Positions 51,609-60,778 of a DNA stretch of 64,000 bases are shown one piece after another (the first letter of the stretch is position 1; each line of letters begins with the position of its first letter). A program made the translations under genes and the position numbers. Origin of the DNA: Akkermansia sp. (lineage in GTDB: Bacteria; Verrucomicrobiota; Verrucomicrobiia; Verrucomicrobiales; Akkermansiaceae); contig JAFQSQ010000046.1 in NCBI GenBank assembly GCA_017409465.1, forward strand, positions 1-64,000, given 5' to 3'. Under the pieces are notes generated by a model that saw only the letters and a list, made by a program, of their open reading frames with translations, searched no databases and was not told where the DNA came from.

Positions 51609-53774
51609 TTACTTTGCTTCCGTAGCCAGTCTGAGGCAGGCCGGATAGTCCGGTTGTCCGTTGGAGAGTACGGGTATGGTTGCTACGGGGACGATTTTAT
51701 CCGGGCACCAGAGCGCGGGATAGCCTTCGTTCATGATACCGTAGCGTATGGTAATCAAATCGTGCGGGTGCGGAATCTTGTGGACGGTCGAGAGCAGAAT
51801 CAGTCGTTCGCCCCGGGCAGAGTCCGGGAGCCCGACGATGGTGATTTTGCGGCCGGTGTTGTCCGGGGTTATCTTGAGGACGCGGGAGAGGACGAGCTCC
51901 ACGTGCTCGTGCGATACCATCTCGCCCCCGATTTTGGAGAAGCGATTGCGGCGGCCCAGAATGGTGAGCAGGCCATCGGCGTCCAATTTACCGATATCCC
52001 CGGTGCAGAACCAGGAGCCTCGGGTGCGGGATTGGGTGGCCTCTTCATCATTGAGATATTGCGTCAGCACCGATGCCCCCTTCAGCCAGACCATACCGGG
52101 AGCCCCCAGCGGCAGCAGCTGTTCTTCGCGTGCGGCATCCATGATTCGCACGGCGAGCCCGGGGAGGGGTGCACCCACCGTGCCGTTACGGGAGGAGGGG
52201 AGACTCTGTTCATTCTCCGCCGGGGTGGGGGAGGGAAGGTTGACGGATACCAACGCCGTAGCTTCGGTGAGCCCATAGCCGGCCAGCAGATGGAGCCGGA
52301 AGCGCTGACGGGCATCCGTCAGCAGTCCGGCGGGCAGGGTCTCACCGATGACAAAATAGTAATCGACACTGGTGAACGTATCCGGGGTAGCCAGGTGGAA
52401 CAGACTGTGTGTCAGTGCAGGCGTGGCTATCACCAGCCGAATATCGTAGTTGCGGATGAGTTCGCAGAGCCGTCGCGCTGCACGGGTCGCCGGATACGTT
52501 ACCATATCGTAGCCGTAGACAAGCGGCATGAGCATGCCGACCGTCAGCCCGAAAGAACGGTAGATCGGCATGGCTGCAAGGAAACGATCGCCGGGAGTGA
52601 GGTCGAGGCGGCTCTGCGCCTCAGCCAGAGCTGCTATCAGCATCCGATGGGTCAGCGGTACACCCTTTGCATTGCCTGAGGTACCGCCGGTGAACAACAG
52701 GGCTGCTTCACTGTCAGGATTCGGCGTGTCGGTCAGCCTGAGACGGTGGGCGATTTTTTCCGGGGTGAGCATGCGCAGGAAGAGTCGCCATATCTTCAGC
52801 CGACTGCCGCTCATATCGGCTAGTTCCTGCTCGATGTAGATGAGATCGCGTGTTCGTGGCCAGGCGAAGTCGCGCAGCTTGGTTACGAAGCGCTCTTCTG
52901 TAATGAAACGGGTGATATCAGCCCGACGGACGATGCTGCGGAATACTTCCTCCGATGCGTGGTAATCGATGTTGACCGGACTGATGCCGGCCAGGATACA
53001 GGCGCAGTTGGCGATGGTTGAGAGCTTGCCCGGGGGCAGGATGATGCCGAGCCTGCGGTGCGAGGTGTGACGCTTCAGTAGCCTGGCCAGCCGGAAAGCG
53101 TAGACGAGTACATCCTGGTGGCTCATGCGCGTATCGTCGATACCATCGATGACGCATGCCTCGGGGTGGGCTTTCAGCGCACTGATGAGCAGGTGCGGCA
53201 GTGAGGCGTCCTCTGTCAGTGGATGGTGCCTGAAGATATCGGCAGAGGCTTCCAGCCAGCCGGTCAATACACGGGCGCTCTGTGCCGGTCCCGGTTTGAT
53301 GGGAGCAAGGATACGCAGCTGCAGCGGCTCATCTGTCGGGAGCGAGGTCAGCGCGTCCTCCGGTCCCGCATTACCGGAAGCGCAGTACACGGGCAGCACC
53401 GGTATGGGCGAGCCGTCGAAGAAGGTGAGCAGCCGTGCCGGTATATCACTGAGTGCGGCTCTCTGCTGAGCCGGGTGTCCGGGCAGCAGTACCAGGTGGC
53501 GGCGCTGCTCAGCGAAGCGCCGCAGCAGCTCAACGACCTGAGCCTGAGTCTGCTGTTCGATGGAAAAGACGGTGCCGGCAGCTTTTGTCTGCTGCAGGTG
53601 CTGCATGATGTCAGCGGCCGGGCGCAGCGAGTTCTCTACCAACCATGCCACGCGCGAAGAGCCCCCCAGAGCTTTTTCCAACTCCTGCATGATATCCAGA
53701 CTCACCCGGTTGGGCAGTATCAGCATGGGCTGATCCGGTATATTGCCTGTTCCTTCTGTGATGATTTTGCTCAT
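51609..53774 (-). CDS. AMP-dependent acyl-CoA/acyl-ACP synthetase with degenerate PlsC-like N-domain
   Basis: The 721-residue protein resembles Aas: an N-terminal acyltransferase-like domain (about 1-180) fused to an adenylate-forming ligase. The ligase has LLFTGGTSGNAKGVPLTH (P-loop), LAGYGLTEATA, WFCTGDIGKLDADG and FSKIGGEMVSHEHVE. In the first domain the place of the catalytic HX4D motif reads LPNRVSLD, with Arg instead of His and one residue fewer, so acyltransfer is probably lost. Likely role: activating fatty acids or lipid remodelling. It is separated from plsX by a terminator. Confidence 0.85.
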   Translation of the reverse strand: MSKIITEGTGNIPDQPMLILPNRVSLDIMQELEKALGGSSRVAWLVENSLRPAADIMQHLQQTKAAGTVFSIEQQTQAQVVELLRRFAEQRRHLVLLPGHPAQQRAALSDIPARLLTFFDGSPIPVLPVYCASGNAGPEDALTSLPTDEPLQLRILAPIKPGPAQSARVLTGWLEASADIFRHHPLTEDASLPHLLISALKAHPEACVIDGIDDTRMSHQDVLVYAFRLARLLKRHTSHRRLGIILPPGKLSTIANCACILAGISPVNIDYHASEEVFRSIVRRADITRFITEERFVTKLRDFAWPRTRDLIYIEQELADMSGSRLKIWRLFLRMLTPEKIAHRLRLTDTPNPDSEAALLFTGGTSGNAKGVPLTHRMLIAALAEAQSRLDLTPGDRFLAAMPIYRSFGLTVGMLMPLVYGYDMVTYPATRAARRLCELIRNYDIRLVIATPALTHSLFHLATPDTFTSVDYYFVIGETLPAGLLTDARQRFRLHLLAGYGLTEATALVSVNLPSPTPAENEQSLPSSRNGTVGAPLPGLAVRIMDAAREEQLLPLGAPGMVWLKGASVLTQYLNDEEATQSRTRGSWFCTGDIGKLDADGLLTILGRRNRFSKIGGEMVSHEHVELVLSRVLKITPDNTGRKITIVGLPDSARGERLILLSTVHKIPHPHDLITIRYGIMNEGYPALWCPDKIVPVATIPVLSNGQPDYPACLRLATEAK

Positions 53775-53866
53775 GCGCGGTGGTGTCTTCTATTTATCAC
53801 ATGCTCCCGCAAAGGTCAAGCTGATAGACCGACCGGCCCGAGTAAACGCCATAGAAATGTGACAGT

Positions 53867-53896
53867 AAAAAAAGCGCGGCTCGTGAGCCGCGCTTT
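53867..53896 (-). terminator. plsX terminator
   Basis: Minus strand 12-bp stem AAAGCGCGGCTC/GAGCCGCGCTTT with a 2-base centre followed by a T-tract. Confidence 0.9.
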
Positions 53897-53925
53897 ACCG
53901 GAAAAGTCGGGAGCCTGGGGTGGCA

Positions 53926-54975
53926 TTAAGCCTCCATAGCCTTGAGAATGGGGTTAATCTTCGCCATGGCCTCAATGATGCGCTCGTTGACGCTGTTGCG
54001 GCACATGCCGTCGGCCATACGGATGGCGTTGTAGATGGCGATATCGCTGGCAGAGCCATGAGCGATGATCGAGACGCCGCCTACGCCCATGAGCGGGCAG
54101 CCGCCGATGGTATCAGCACTCATCTGCTTGCGCAGGCTGCTGAACGCGGATTTCATGAGCAGAGCACCCAGGATGGTCAGCGGGTTCATCTTCACTGCTT
54201 TCTTGATCTGGCCGGAGAAGAACTTGGCGGTAGATTCGACGCTCTTGAGGAGGATGTTGCCGGTGAAGCCATCGGTGACGGCTACATCGAGCTTGAGTTC
54301 GCTGTCGAAGAGGTCGTGCCCCTCGCAGTTGCCGATGAAGTTGAAGGGCAGCACGCCCTCATCGGCCAGGTGGCGCAGCAGTTTATAGGTTCCCTTGGAG
54401 AATTCGCTGCCTTTGCAATCTTCCGTACCGTTGCTCATCACGCCCACATTCGGGGTCTCGATATTGTAGATGTAGCGTGACATGAGAGCGGTCATCACGG
54501 CATAGCCCACCAGGTGGCTGGGTTTGGCGTCCGGGTTGGCTCCCGTATCGCTGACCAGTACATAGCCGCGCGATGCGGGCAGGGGGGAGACGATGCCCGC
54601 GCGTTCTACCCCGGGCAGGAGACGCAGTTTGATGGTGCTGGCAGCCACGGCGGCTCCGGTGTTGCCGGCGGAGAGTACAGCGTCGCAGGTGCCGTCTTTC
54701 ACCAGATCCACGGAGATGCTCATGGAGGAGTTCTTCTTCTTGCGAACGGCCACGATTCCGTTCTCCTCCATGCCCACCACCTCGGGTGCATGCACAATCT
54801 CCAGACGAGGGTCGGCTCCGTATCCGGCGGCATCGCAAAGCGGTTTCAGGGTGGTCTCATCGCCCACCATGTAGAGTTTTTTCAGTGTATCGAGCTTTTG
54901 CAGGGCAAGTTTTGCCCCGTCGATATTGGGTTGCGGCGCGAAATCGCCGCCCATGGCATCCAGTGCGAGCTTCAT
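53926..54975 (-). CDS. plsX: Phosphate acyltransferase PlsX
   Basis: The 349-residue peripheral membrane enzyme makes acyl-phosphate from acyl-ACP for phospholipid synthesis by PlsY. It starts KLALDAMGGDFAPQ and has SAGNTGA, DTGANPD, TDGFTGNILLKSVE and the end GVGGVSIIAHGSA. It follows rpmF in the common yceD-rpmF-plsX order, although a terminator-like hairpin lies between rpmF and plsX here, so plsX may also have its own promoter. Confidence 0.97.
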   Translation of the reverse strand: MKLALDAMGGDFAPQPNIDGAKLALQKLDTLKKLYMVGDETTLKPLCDAAGYGADPRLEIVHAPEVVGMEENGIVAVRKKKNSSMSISVDLVKDGTCDAVLSAGNTGAAVAASTIKLRLLPGVERAGIVSPLPASRGYVLVSDTGANPDAKPSHLVGYAVMTALMSRYIYNIETPNVGVMSNGTEDCKGSEFSKGTYKLLRHLADEGVLPFNFIGNCEGHDLFDSELKLDVAVTDGFTGNILLKSVESTAKFFSGQIKKAVKMNPLTILGALLMKSAFSSLRKQMSADTIGGCPLMGVGGVSIIAHGSASDIAIYNAIRMADGMCRNSVNERIIEAMAKINPILKAMEA

Positions 54976-55050
54976 GTAAGTGGATTATGGTTGTACGGTC
55001 AGCCGTAAAAAGCTTTATCGTACTCTACCAGAATGCGGGTATGATGTCAA

Positions 55051-55085
55051 TAACAAAACCGCCTGTACTTGAAGCACAGGCGGTT
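55051..55085 (-). terminator. Terminator-like hairpin between rpmF and plsX
   Basis: Minus strand 10-bp stem AACCGCCTGT/ACAGGCGGTT followed by TTTTGTT. It would attenuate read-through from rpmF into plsX. Confidence 0.8.
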
Positions 55086-55116
55086 GAAAAAAAGCATCAG
55101 GGTGAAAGAATGGGGA

Positions 55117-55308
55117 TTAGTCCACAAGCTTCACCACGACCTCAGCACCGCTCTGGGTCTTGTAGGTGCCGCACTGCGGGCAGGCGGTGTGACCGGGGAC
55201 GGCTGCGCCACACTTGGGGCACTTGCCGAGCTTGGGAGCCTTCCAGGCCTGTGCGGCCAGGCGGGAGCGCTGCTTCATCTTGGACGTTCTGCGTTTCGGA
55301 GCTGCCAT
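55117..55308 (-). CDS. rpmF: 50S ribosomal protein L32
   Basis: The 63-residue protein starts [20 protein letters not shown], the typical L32 N-terminus, and contains a complete zinc ribbon CPKC...CPQC, so it is the zinc-binding form. It lies 53 bases after the YceD-like gene on the same strand. Confidence 0.97.
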   Translation of the reverse strand: MAAPKRRTSKMKQRSRLAAQAWKAPKLGKCPKCGAAVPGHTACPQCGTYKTQSGAEVVVKLVD

Positions 55309-55361
55309 AGTTCTATACTGGTTTAAGAGTTTTCTAGGTGATATAGAGTGGTGCCTTGCGC

Positions 55362-55850
55362 TTACTTGGCGGGAAACTGATCCAGTGCATCCCAGACGCT
55401 GTTGCCACTCGGGGTGGCAGAGTCTACACCCAAAGTGGGGTCTTTGTCCAGCCTAAAATCACCAAAATTGTCATTTATTTCACATTCTCTGTCTGCAAGT
55501 TCGCATTTTGGGTAGGCCGGGAGTGCCAGAATGATGTCTTCGCGGACAAATTCGGTGGCATCGAAGGTAATTTTACCTTTCACCTCCTCGGAGAGGGTGA
55601 AGTCATCCACCACGACCTCGTAGTCGAAGTGTTGCAGGCAGCGGTCACAGCGCAGGGAGAACTCGGCGCTGAGTGTGCCGCGGAGCATCAGCTCAGTGTC
55701 GTAGAGCTGGACTTCCAGGTCATACACCAGCGGGCCGATGCTGCGGAGCGCCTCCGTGTCGATGTCGAATACGGAGCTGTCCAGTTCGCCGTGCAGGCGG
55801 AGACCTTCTTCGGGGAACTCTTCCAGGGAGATGATGAGGCGGTCTTGCAT
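55362..55850 (-). CDS. YceD/DUF177 family protein
   Basis: The 162-residue acidic protein shows the DUF177 plan: a beta-rich first half ([31 protein letters not shown]) with the conserved RCxRCL pair, and an acidic end. It is encoded upstream of rpmF as in most bacteria; the family is linked to 23S rRNA maturation. The upstream 170 bases hold only a repeat element. Confidence 0.93.
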   Translation of the reverse strand: MQDRLIISLEEFPEEGLRLHGELDSSVFDIDTEALRSIGPLVYDLEVQLYDTELMLRGTLSAEFSLRCDRCLQHFDYEVVVDDFTLSEEVKGKITFDATEFVREDIILALPAYPKCELADRECEINDNFGDFRLDKDPTLGVDSATPSGNSVWDALDQFPAK

Positions 55851-55881
55851 ACAGACAGAATGTAAGGAAGGCTTATTAATT

Positions 55882-55984
55882 TTGGGATTTACGATTTACG
55901 AATTTGATGTTCGCTGCGCTTTGCGCAGATGTATCATACGAGCGGAGCGAGCGAAATTTTTAATTCGTCAATCGTAAATTCCAA
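55882..55984. repeat. Miniature inverted-repeat-like element between yceD-like gene and fhs
   Basis: About 100 bases bounded by imperfect inverted ends: GGGATTTACGATTTACGAAT at the left and AATTCGTCAATCGTAAATTCC (21 bases, complement matching 17) at the right. Inside is a CTGCGC/GCGCAG hairpin and GAGCGGAGCGAGCG. The first 18 bases equal 14730-14747. No coding capacity. Confidence 0.65.
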
Positions 55985-56021
55985 TTGGTTGATTTTTCAG
56001 AGTTCCGGTACGTCTTTAACA

Positions 56022-57656
56022 TCAGCCTTTCATGCCGGAGATATTGCCGTCGGCATCCACGCGGATGGCGCAGGCAGCGGGGACTTTCGGCAGGGCGGGC
56101 ATGCGCAGGATATCGCCGCAGAGGGCAACGAGGAATCCGGCGCCGTTGGCAATCTCGAAGTCGCGCACCGTGATGGTGAAGCCCTTGGGGCGTCCGGTGA
56201 GCGTGGCGTTGTCAGAGAGGGAGTTCTGGGTCTTGGCCATGCAGACGGGCAGGTTGGTCAGACCGTTCTTCTCCATGAGAGCCAGTTTCTTCTGTGCGGC
56301 CTTGGTGAGTACCACGCCGTCTGCGCCATAGATGTTGCGGGCGATGGCGGACATGCGCTCCTCTACCGGGATATCAAGGCTGTAGAGGCACTCAAAGGGG
56401 GCAGGGGAGTCAGAGATGCTGTCGGTAACGAGCTGAGCCAGCTCGGTGGCTCCGGCGCCACCCTTGCCGAACACGTCGGCCACGGCGCAGCGCACGTCCA
56501 TGGCGGCGCACAGTTCCTTCACGGCGGCGATTTCCTCTTCCGTGTCGCTGGCGGCAAAGAGGTTGATGGCCACCGTGACCGGGCGCTTGTACAGCTTCGC
56601 GCTCTCAATGTGGGCGGCCAGGTTGTCCAGCCCACGGCGCACGGCTTCGGCGTTCGGGGTTTCCAGCTCGGTCTTGGCGACGCCACCGTGCATCTTGAGT
56701 GCGCGGATGGTGGCCACGATGACGATGGCATCCGGGGAGAGTCCGCTCTGGCGGCACTTGATATCCAGGAACTTCTCTGCACCCAGGTCAAAAGCAAAAC
56801 CGGCTTCCGTCACGGCGTAATCGGCACAGGCCAGCGCCATCTTGGTGGCGATGACGGAGTTGCAGCCGTGGGCGATGTTGGCAAAGGGGCCGCCGTGCAC
56901 AAAGGCGGGTACTCCCTCCAGACTCTGTACCAGGTTGGGGTTGATGGCCTCGCGCAGGATGGCCAGCAGGGCATCGGTCACACCCAGTTCACGGGCATAG
57001 ACGGCCTCATCCTCAGCCGTGAAGCCGATGACGATGTTGTCGATTCGGCGGCGCAGGTCTTCCATATCCTCGGCCAGACAGAAGCAGGCCATGATTTCGG
57101 AGGCAGGGGTGATGTTGAAGCCCTCCTCACGGGGCACGCCGTTGCGGTTGAGCCCCACCACGATGTTGCGCAGGGAGCGGTCGTTCATGTCCATCACGCG
57201 CTTCCAGGTCACCTTGTTCTGATCCAGCCGCGTGGTTTTGTAGAAGAGGGCGTTATCAATGACAGCGGCCAGCAGGTTGTTGGCATTGGTGATGGCGGGG
57301 AAGTCTCCGTTGAAGCAGAGATTGATGCTCTCCCCGGGGATGATGCTGGAGGCGCCGCCGCCCGTGGCGCCGCCCTTGCGGCCGAATACCGGCCCCATGG
57401 AGGGCTCGCGCAGCGCCAGACACACTTTCTTGCCGATGGCCTTCATGCCCTGTGCCAGACCGATGGAGACCGTGGTCTTGCCTTCACCGGCGGGGGTGGG
57501 GGTCAGGGCGCTCACCAGGATGAGCTTGCCGCGTTTGTCGGAGCTCTTGAGCGCTTTCAGACTCACCTTGGCCTTATCCAGACCGTAGGGGATGATGTAC
57601 TGCTCGTCCAGCCCTGTCGCGGCTGCCATTTGTGCTGTGAATGACGTGTGTGCCAT
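56022..57656 (-). CDS. fhs: Formate-tetrahydrofolate ligase
   Basis: The 544-residue enzyme makes 10-formyl-THF from formate, THF and ATP. It has the ATP loop TPTPAGEGKTT (about 53-63), the family signature GGATGGGASSIIPGESINL, and the second signature AFVHGGPFANIAHG. Length is normal (about 550). It supplies one-carbon units, a use that fits with FolC and AhcY further along. Its promoter abuts the start codon. Confidence 0.97.
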   Translation of the reverse strand: MAHTSFTAQMAAATGLDEQYIIPYGLDKAKVSLKALKSSDKRGKLILVSALTPTPAGEGKTTVSIGLAQGMKAIGKKVCLALREPSMGPVFGRKGGATGGGASSIIPGESINLCFNGDFPAITNANNLLAAVIDNALFYKTTRLDQNKVTWKRVMDMNDRSLRNIVVGLNRNGVPREEGFNITPASEIMACFCLAEDMEDLRRRIDNIVIGFTAEDEAVYARELGVTDALLAILREAINPNLVQSLEGVPAFVHGGPFANIAHGCNSVIATKMALACADYAVTEAGFAFDLGAEKFLDIKCRQSGLSPDAIVIVATIRALKMHGGVAKTELETPNAEAVRRGLDNLAAHIESAKLYKRPVTVAINLFAASDTEEEIAAVKELCAAMDVRCAVADVFGKGGAGATELAQLVTDSISDSPAPFECLYSLDIPVEERMSAIARNIYGADGVVLTKAAQKKLALMEKNGLTNLPVCMAKTQNSLSDNATLTGRPKGFTITVRDFEIANGAGFLVALCGDILRMPALPKVPAACAIRVDADGNISGMKG

Positions 57657-57662
57657 GCAGCC

Positions 57663-57691
57663 ATTGTATCACACCTGTATTTCCTTGGCAA
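57663..57691 (-). promoter_or_regulatory. fhs promoter, leaderless type
   Basis: Minus strand TTGCCA (57686-57691), 17-bp spacer, TACAAT (57663-57668), then six bases to the ATG. Confidence 0.75.
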
Positions 57692-57832
57692 ACCTTATGT
57701 CTTTCATGTGCGGAATTACCACGCGTATCCGGGACGAATGGCGTCTGCGGGGACAGTATTTTTCATGGGTTTATGCCTGACGGTTAGCTGTTTAGTCTTG
57801 TCTAACTCAAGGAAAGAGTATAAAAGGATAGC

Positions 57833-58378
57833 ATGGCTACGACTATAGAAAATCTCAAGACGGCTATCATGGGCGAGAGCAAGGCCTGCGCCAAGTACTC
57901 TGCCTACGCTACCCGTGCTGCACAGGAGGGATATCCCCAGATTCAGAAGATGTTCGAGGCAGCTGCCAAGGCAGAGCGCATCCACGCCACCAATCACAAC
58001 AAGGTGCTGGTGAAGCTGGGCTGTGAGCCTATAGAGCTGGATATCGAGATGCACGTGGGTAACACCATCGAGAATCTCAAGGATGCGAAGGCCGGCGAAA
58101 TCTATGAGTTTGCCGAGATGTATCCGCCGATGATAGTGGACGCAGAGGCTGAGGGTATCAAGGATGCCGTTCGCTCGTTCACCTGGGCGATGGAGGCTGA
58201 GAAGGGACATGCCGAGTTCTACGGCGAAGCGCTGCGGCAGCTGGAGGCCGGCGAGAAGCTTCACCTGCCGGAGAAGTACTACGTGTGCCCGCTCTGCGGC
58301 GATACCTTTGCTGCTGAGAGTGCTCCCGATAAGTGCCCTGTGTGCAATCTGCCCAAGGCAAAGTATATCGAAATCTGA
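57833..58378 (+). CDS. Rubrerythrin (peroxide reduction)
   Basis: The 181-residue protein has a ferritin-like di-iron four-helix bundle (Glu ligands in GESKACAKYSAYA, AKAERIHATNH and AEAEKGHAEFY) and a C-terminal rubredoxin-type iron site (CPLCG...CPVC). It reduces hydrogen peroxide in anaerobes. The start has an AAGGA site 5 bases upstream; TTGTCT and TATAAA (57797-57824) are a possible promoter with short spacing. Confidence 0.95.
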   Translation: MATTIENLKTAIMGESKACAKYSAYATRAAQEGYPQIQKMFEAAAKAERIHATNHNKVLVKLGCEPIELDIEMHVGNTIENLKDAKAGEIYEFAEMYPPMIVDAEAEGIKDAVRSFTWAMEAEKGHAEFYGEALRQLEAGEKLHLPEKYYVCPLCGDTFAAESAPDKCPVCNLPKAKYIEI

Positions 58379-58446
58379 GCCTTCTTCAGGCAATAATTTG
58401 AGCACCCATCGTGTTCCTCTGTGAATGCGATGGGTTTTTCTACGGG

Positions 58447-58475
58447 TTGACACAGAGTCCGCTCTGTGGTAGCAT
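58447..58475 (+). promoter_or_regulatory. Promoter of the Sel1-repeat gene, leaderless type
   Basis: TTGACA (58447-58452), 17-bp spacer, TAGCAT (58470-58475), then six bases to the ATG. Confidence 0.75.
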
Positions 58476-58481
58476 GCCTTC

Positions 58482-59267
58482 ATGAAGAAGGGTATTGCGA
58501 CAGTGCTGGGAATGATGGTCGGTGTGGTGTCGGCTGAGCCGATGACACTGGTGGTACCGGGGGATAATCCGGAAAAGGCAGCCGCTATCGTCGCAGGAGC
58601 TCTCAAGCGGGATTTGGGTCGCGATTATTTTACCGGGCTGGAGCGCAAAGCTCGCGGTGGCGATGCGGCGGCGGTGCTCGAATTAGGGGAACTGGTGGCT
58701 ACGGGAGAGTACCTGCCGGATGATCAGGTGCTGGCGCAGCGGTGTCTGCGGGCGCAGGCTGAGCGGGGGCATATGGAGGCGATGATGGAGATGGGGCGTT
58801 TTGCTCTCTTCGGATTCGGGATGGAGAAGAACCCCGCAGAGGCTGCCGACTGGTATCGCAGAGCCGGTGAGGCCGGCAATGGAGAGGCCTGGCGTTTGCT
58901 GGGGGTGATGAGTTACAACGGCATGGGCTTGCCGGCTGATAAGTCGCAGGCGTTGAAGTACTGGCAGATGGCGGTGGAGGCCGGCAATGCTGCCGCGCAT
59001 GATGACCTGGCCGTGTGCTATTTTGAGGGTGATGGGGTGGAGAAGGACTGGGGCAGAGCCATTGAGCTCTGGACCCGCGGGGCAGCACTGGGGCATGACC
59101 GTTCGCAGTACAATTTGGCCGTGTGTTATCTGAAGGGAGAACACGTGGAGAAAAATCAGCAGAAGGCCGTCGAATTGCTGGAAGCCGCCGCTGCTCAGAA
59201 TCATGCCGGTTCCATTCGCCTGCTCCGCTATCTGGAGGAGGAAGAGGACGGGCAGCAGGAAGAATAA
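58482..59267 (+). CDS. Secreted Sel1-repeat protein
   Basis: The 261-residue protein has a short signal peptide (MKKGIATVLGMMVGVVSAE) and four to five Sel1-like repeats from about residue 55 to 245, e.g. GHMEAMMEMGRFALFGFG, GNGEAWRLLGVMSYNGMG, GNAAAHDDLAVCYFEGDG and GHDRSQYNLAVCYLKGEH. Each repeat is 36 residues. Such solenoids bind partner proteins. The end is very acidic (EEEEDGQQEE). The role is unknown. Confidence 0.9.
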   Translation: MKKGIATVLGMMVGVVSAEPMTLVVPGDNPEKAAAIVAGALKRDLGRDYFTGLERKARGGDAAAVLELGELVATGEYLPDDQVLAQRCLRAQAERGHMEAMMEMGRFALFGFGMEKNPAEAADWYRRAGEAGNGEAWRLLGVMSYNGMGLPADKSQALKYWQMAVEAGNAAAHDDLAVCYFEGDGVEKDWGRAIELWTRGAALGHDRSQYNLAVCYLKGEHVEKNQQKAVELLEAAAAQNHAGSIRLLRYLEEEEDGQQEE

Positions 59268-59290
59268 CGGCTGTCCGACACGCTTTGCTC

Positions 59291-59319
59291 TTGTTTTTCA
59301 GTGGAAAAAGCGGTAAAAT
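59291..59319 (+). promoter_or_regulatory. ahcY promoter, near-leaderless
   Basis: TTGTTT (59291-59296), 17-bp spacer, TAAAAT (59314-59319), 9 bases before the ATG. Confidence 0.65.
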
Positions 59320-59328
59320 GCCGCCAAC

Positions 59329-60741
59329 ATGACAGCTGGAGACTCTTACAAAGTGGCGGATATCAGTCTGAAGGACTGGGGCCGCAAGGAAATTGCCGTT
59401 TCGGAATATGAGATGCCGGGCCTGATGGCCTGCCGCGAGAAGTATGGCCCGCAGAAGCCGCTGGCCGGGGTGCGTATCACCGGGTCTTTGCACATGACGA
59501 TTCAGACCGCCATCCTCATCGAGACGCTGGTGGAGCTGGGGGCGGATGTGCGCTGGGCCAGCTGCAATATCTTCTCCACGCAGGATCATGCCGCCGCCGC
59601 TATTGCTGCGACCGGGGTGCCCGTGTTTGCCTGGAAGGGAGAGACGCTGGAGGAATACTGGGACTGCACCTGGGCGGCTCTCTCCCACCGCGGGGGGCAG
59701 GGGCCGCAGCTGATTGTGGATGACGGCGGCGATGTGACGCTGCTGCTGCACAAGGGATATGAGATGGAAGAGGGCAGTGATTGGGTCAATTCCCCCTCCG
59801 GCAGCGAGGAAGAAGGCGTTATCAAGGCGCTGCTCAAGCGCATTGCTGCCGAACAACCCGGCGTGTTCCACCGCTGGATGCCGGAGATTATGGGTGTATC
59901 CGAGGAAACGACCACCGGTGTACACCGTCTCTACCAGATGGAGCGCGAGGGTAAGCTGCTCTTCCCCGCCATCAATGTGAATGATTCTGTGACCAAGAGC
60001 AAGTTCGATAACCTCTACGGCTGCCGCGAAAGTCTGACGGACGGCATCAAGCGCGCCACGGATGTGATGATTGCCGGCAAGGTGGCTGTCATCTGCGGCT
60101 ATGGCGATGTGGGCAAGGGCTGCGCCCAGGCACTGCGCGGGCTCGGTGCTCAGGTGGTTGTCACGGAGGTGGACCCCATCTGCGCTCTTCAGGCCGCCAT
60201 GGAGGGCTACTGCGTGCTCACGGTGGAAGATACCCTCGGCTGGGCAGACATCTATGTGACCACAACGGGTAACTGCGATATCATCACCCTGGAGCACATG
60301 GAGAAGATTAAAGACCAGGCCATCGTCTGCAATATCGGTCACTTCGACAACGAAATTCAGGTGGCCCGCCTCCAGAACCGCGAGGGTATCGTCTGCACCA
60401 ACATCAAGCCGCAGGTGGATAAATACACCTTCCCGGACGGACACAGCCTCTATCTGCTGGCAGAGGGGCGTCTGGTGAACCTGGGGTGCGCCACGGGGCA
60501 TGCATCGTTTGTGATGAGCAACAGCTTCACCAACCAGGTGCTGGCTCAGATGGCCCTCTGGGCAGAGCGCGGTACCCGTGCCAACACCGTGCAGGTGCTG
60601 CCCAAGAAGCTGGATGAGGAGGTGGCACGCCTCCACCTCGCCAAGCTCGGCGTTCACCTCACCACCCTCACGCAGAAGCAGGCCGACTACATCGGCGTGC
60701 CCGTGGAAGGCCCGTACAAGGCAGAAATGTACAGATATTGA
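59329..60741 (+). CDS. ahcY: Adenosylhomocysteinase
   Basis: The 470-residue NAD-dependent enzyme splits S-adenosylhomocysteine to adenosine and homocysteine. It has [15 protein letters not shown], the catalytic/adenosine region [22 protein letters not shown] (two parts), the NAD motif [18 protein letters not shown] and the C-terminal Lys-Tyr end YKAEMYRY that reaches the partner subunit. A roughly 40-residue insertion around [14 protein letters not shown] marks the longer bacterial type. Monocistronic. Confidence 0.97.
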   Translation: MTAGDSYKVADISLKDWGRKEIAVSEYEMPGLMACREKYGPQKPLAGVRITGSLHMTIQTAILIETLVELGADVRWASCNIFSTQDHAAAAIAATGVPVFAWKGETLEEYWDCTWAALSHRGGQGPQLIVDDGGDVTLLLHKGYEMEEGSDWVNSPSGSEEEGVIKALLKRIAAEQPGVFHRWMPEIMGVSEETTTGVHRLYQMEREGKLLFPAINVNDSVTKSKFDNLYGCRESLTDGIKRATDVMIAGKVAVICGYGDVGKGCAQALRGLGAQVVVTEVDPICALQAAMEGYCVLTVEDTLGWADIYVTTTGNCDIITLEHMEKIKDQAIVCNIGHFDNEIQVARLQNREGIVCTNIKPQVDKYTFPDGHSLYLLAEGRLVNLGCATGHASFVMSNSFTNQVLAQMALWAERGTRANTVQVLPKKLDEEVARLHLAKLGVHLTTLTQKQADYIGVPVEGPYKAEMYRY

Positions 60742-60778
60742 GGAAGAATGGGGGTGGCATATCTCTCAAACGAAGCGA

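Noticed and set aside
58699-60657. 652-codon open frame opposite the Sel1 gene and ahcY
   Set aside because: It spans two well-supported genes and an intergenic promoter; no family features.
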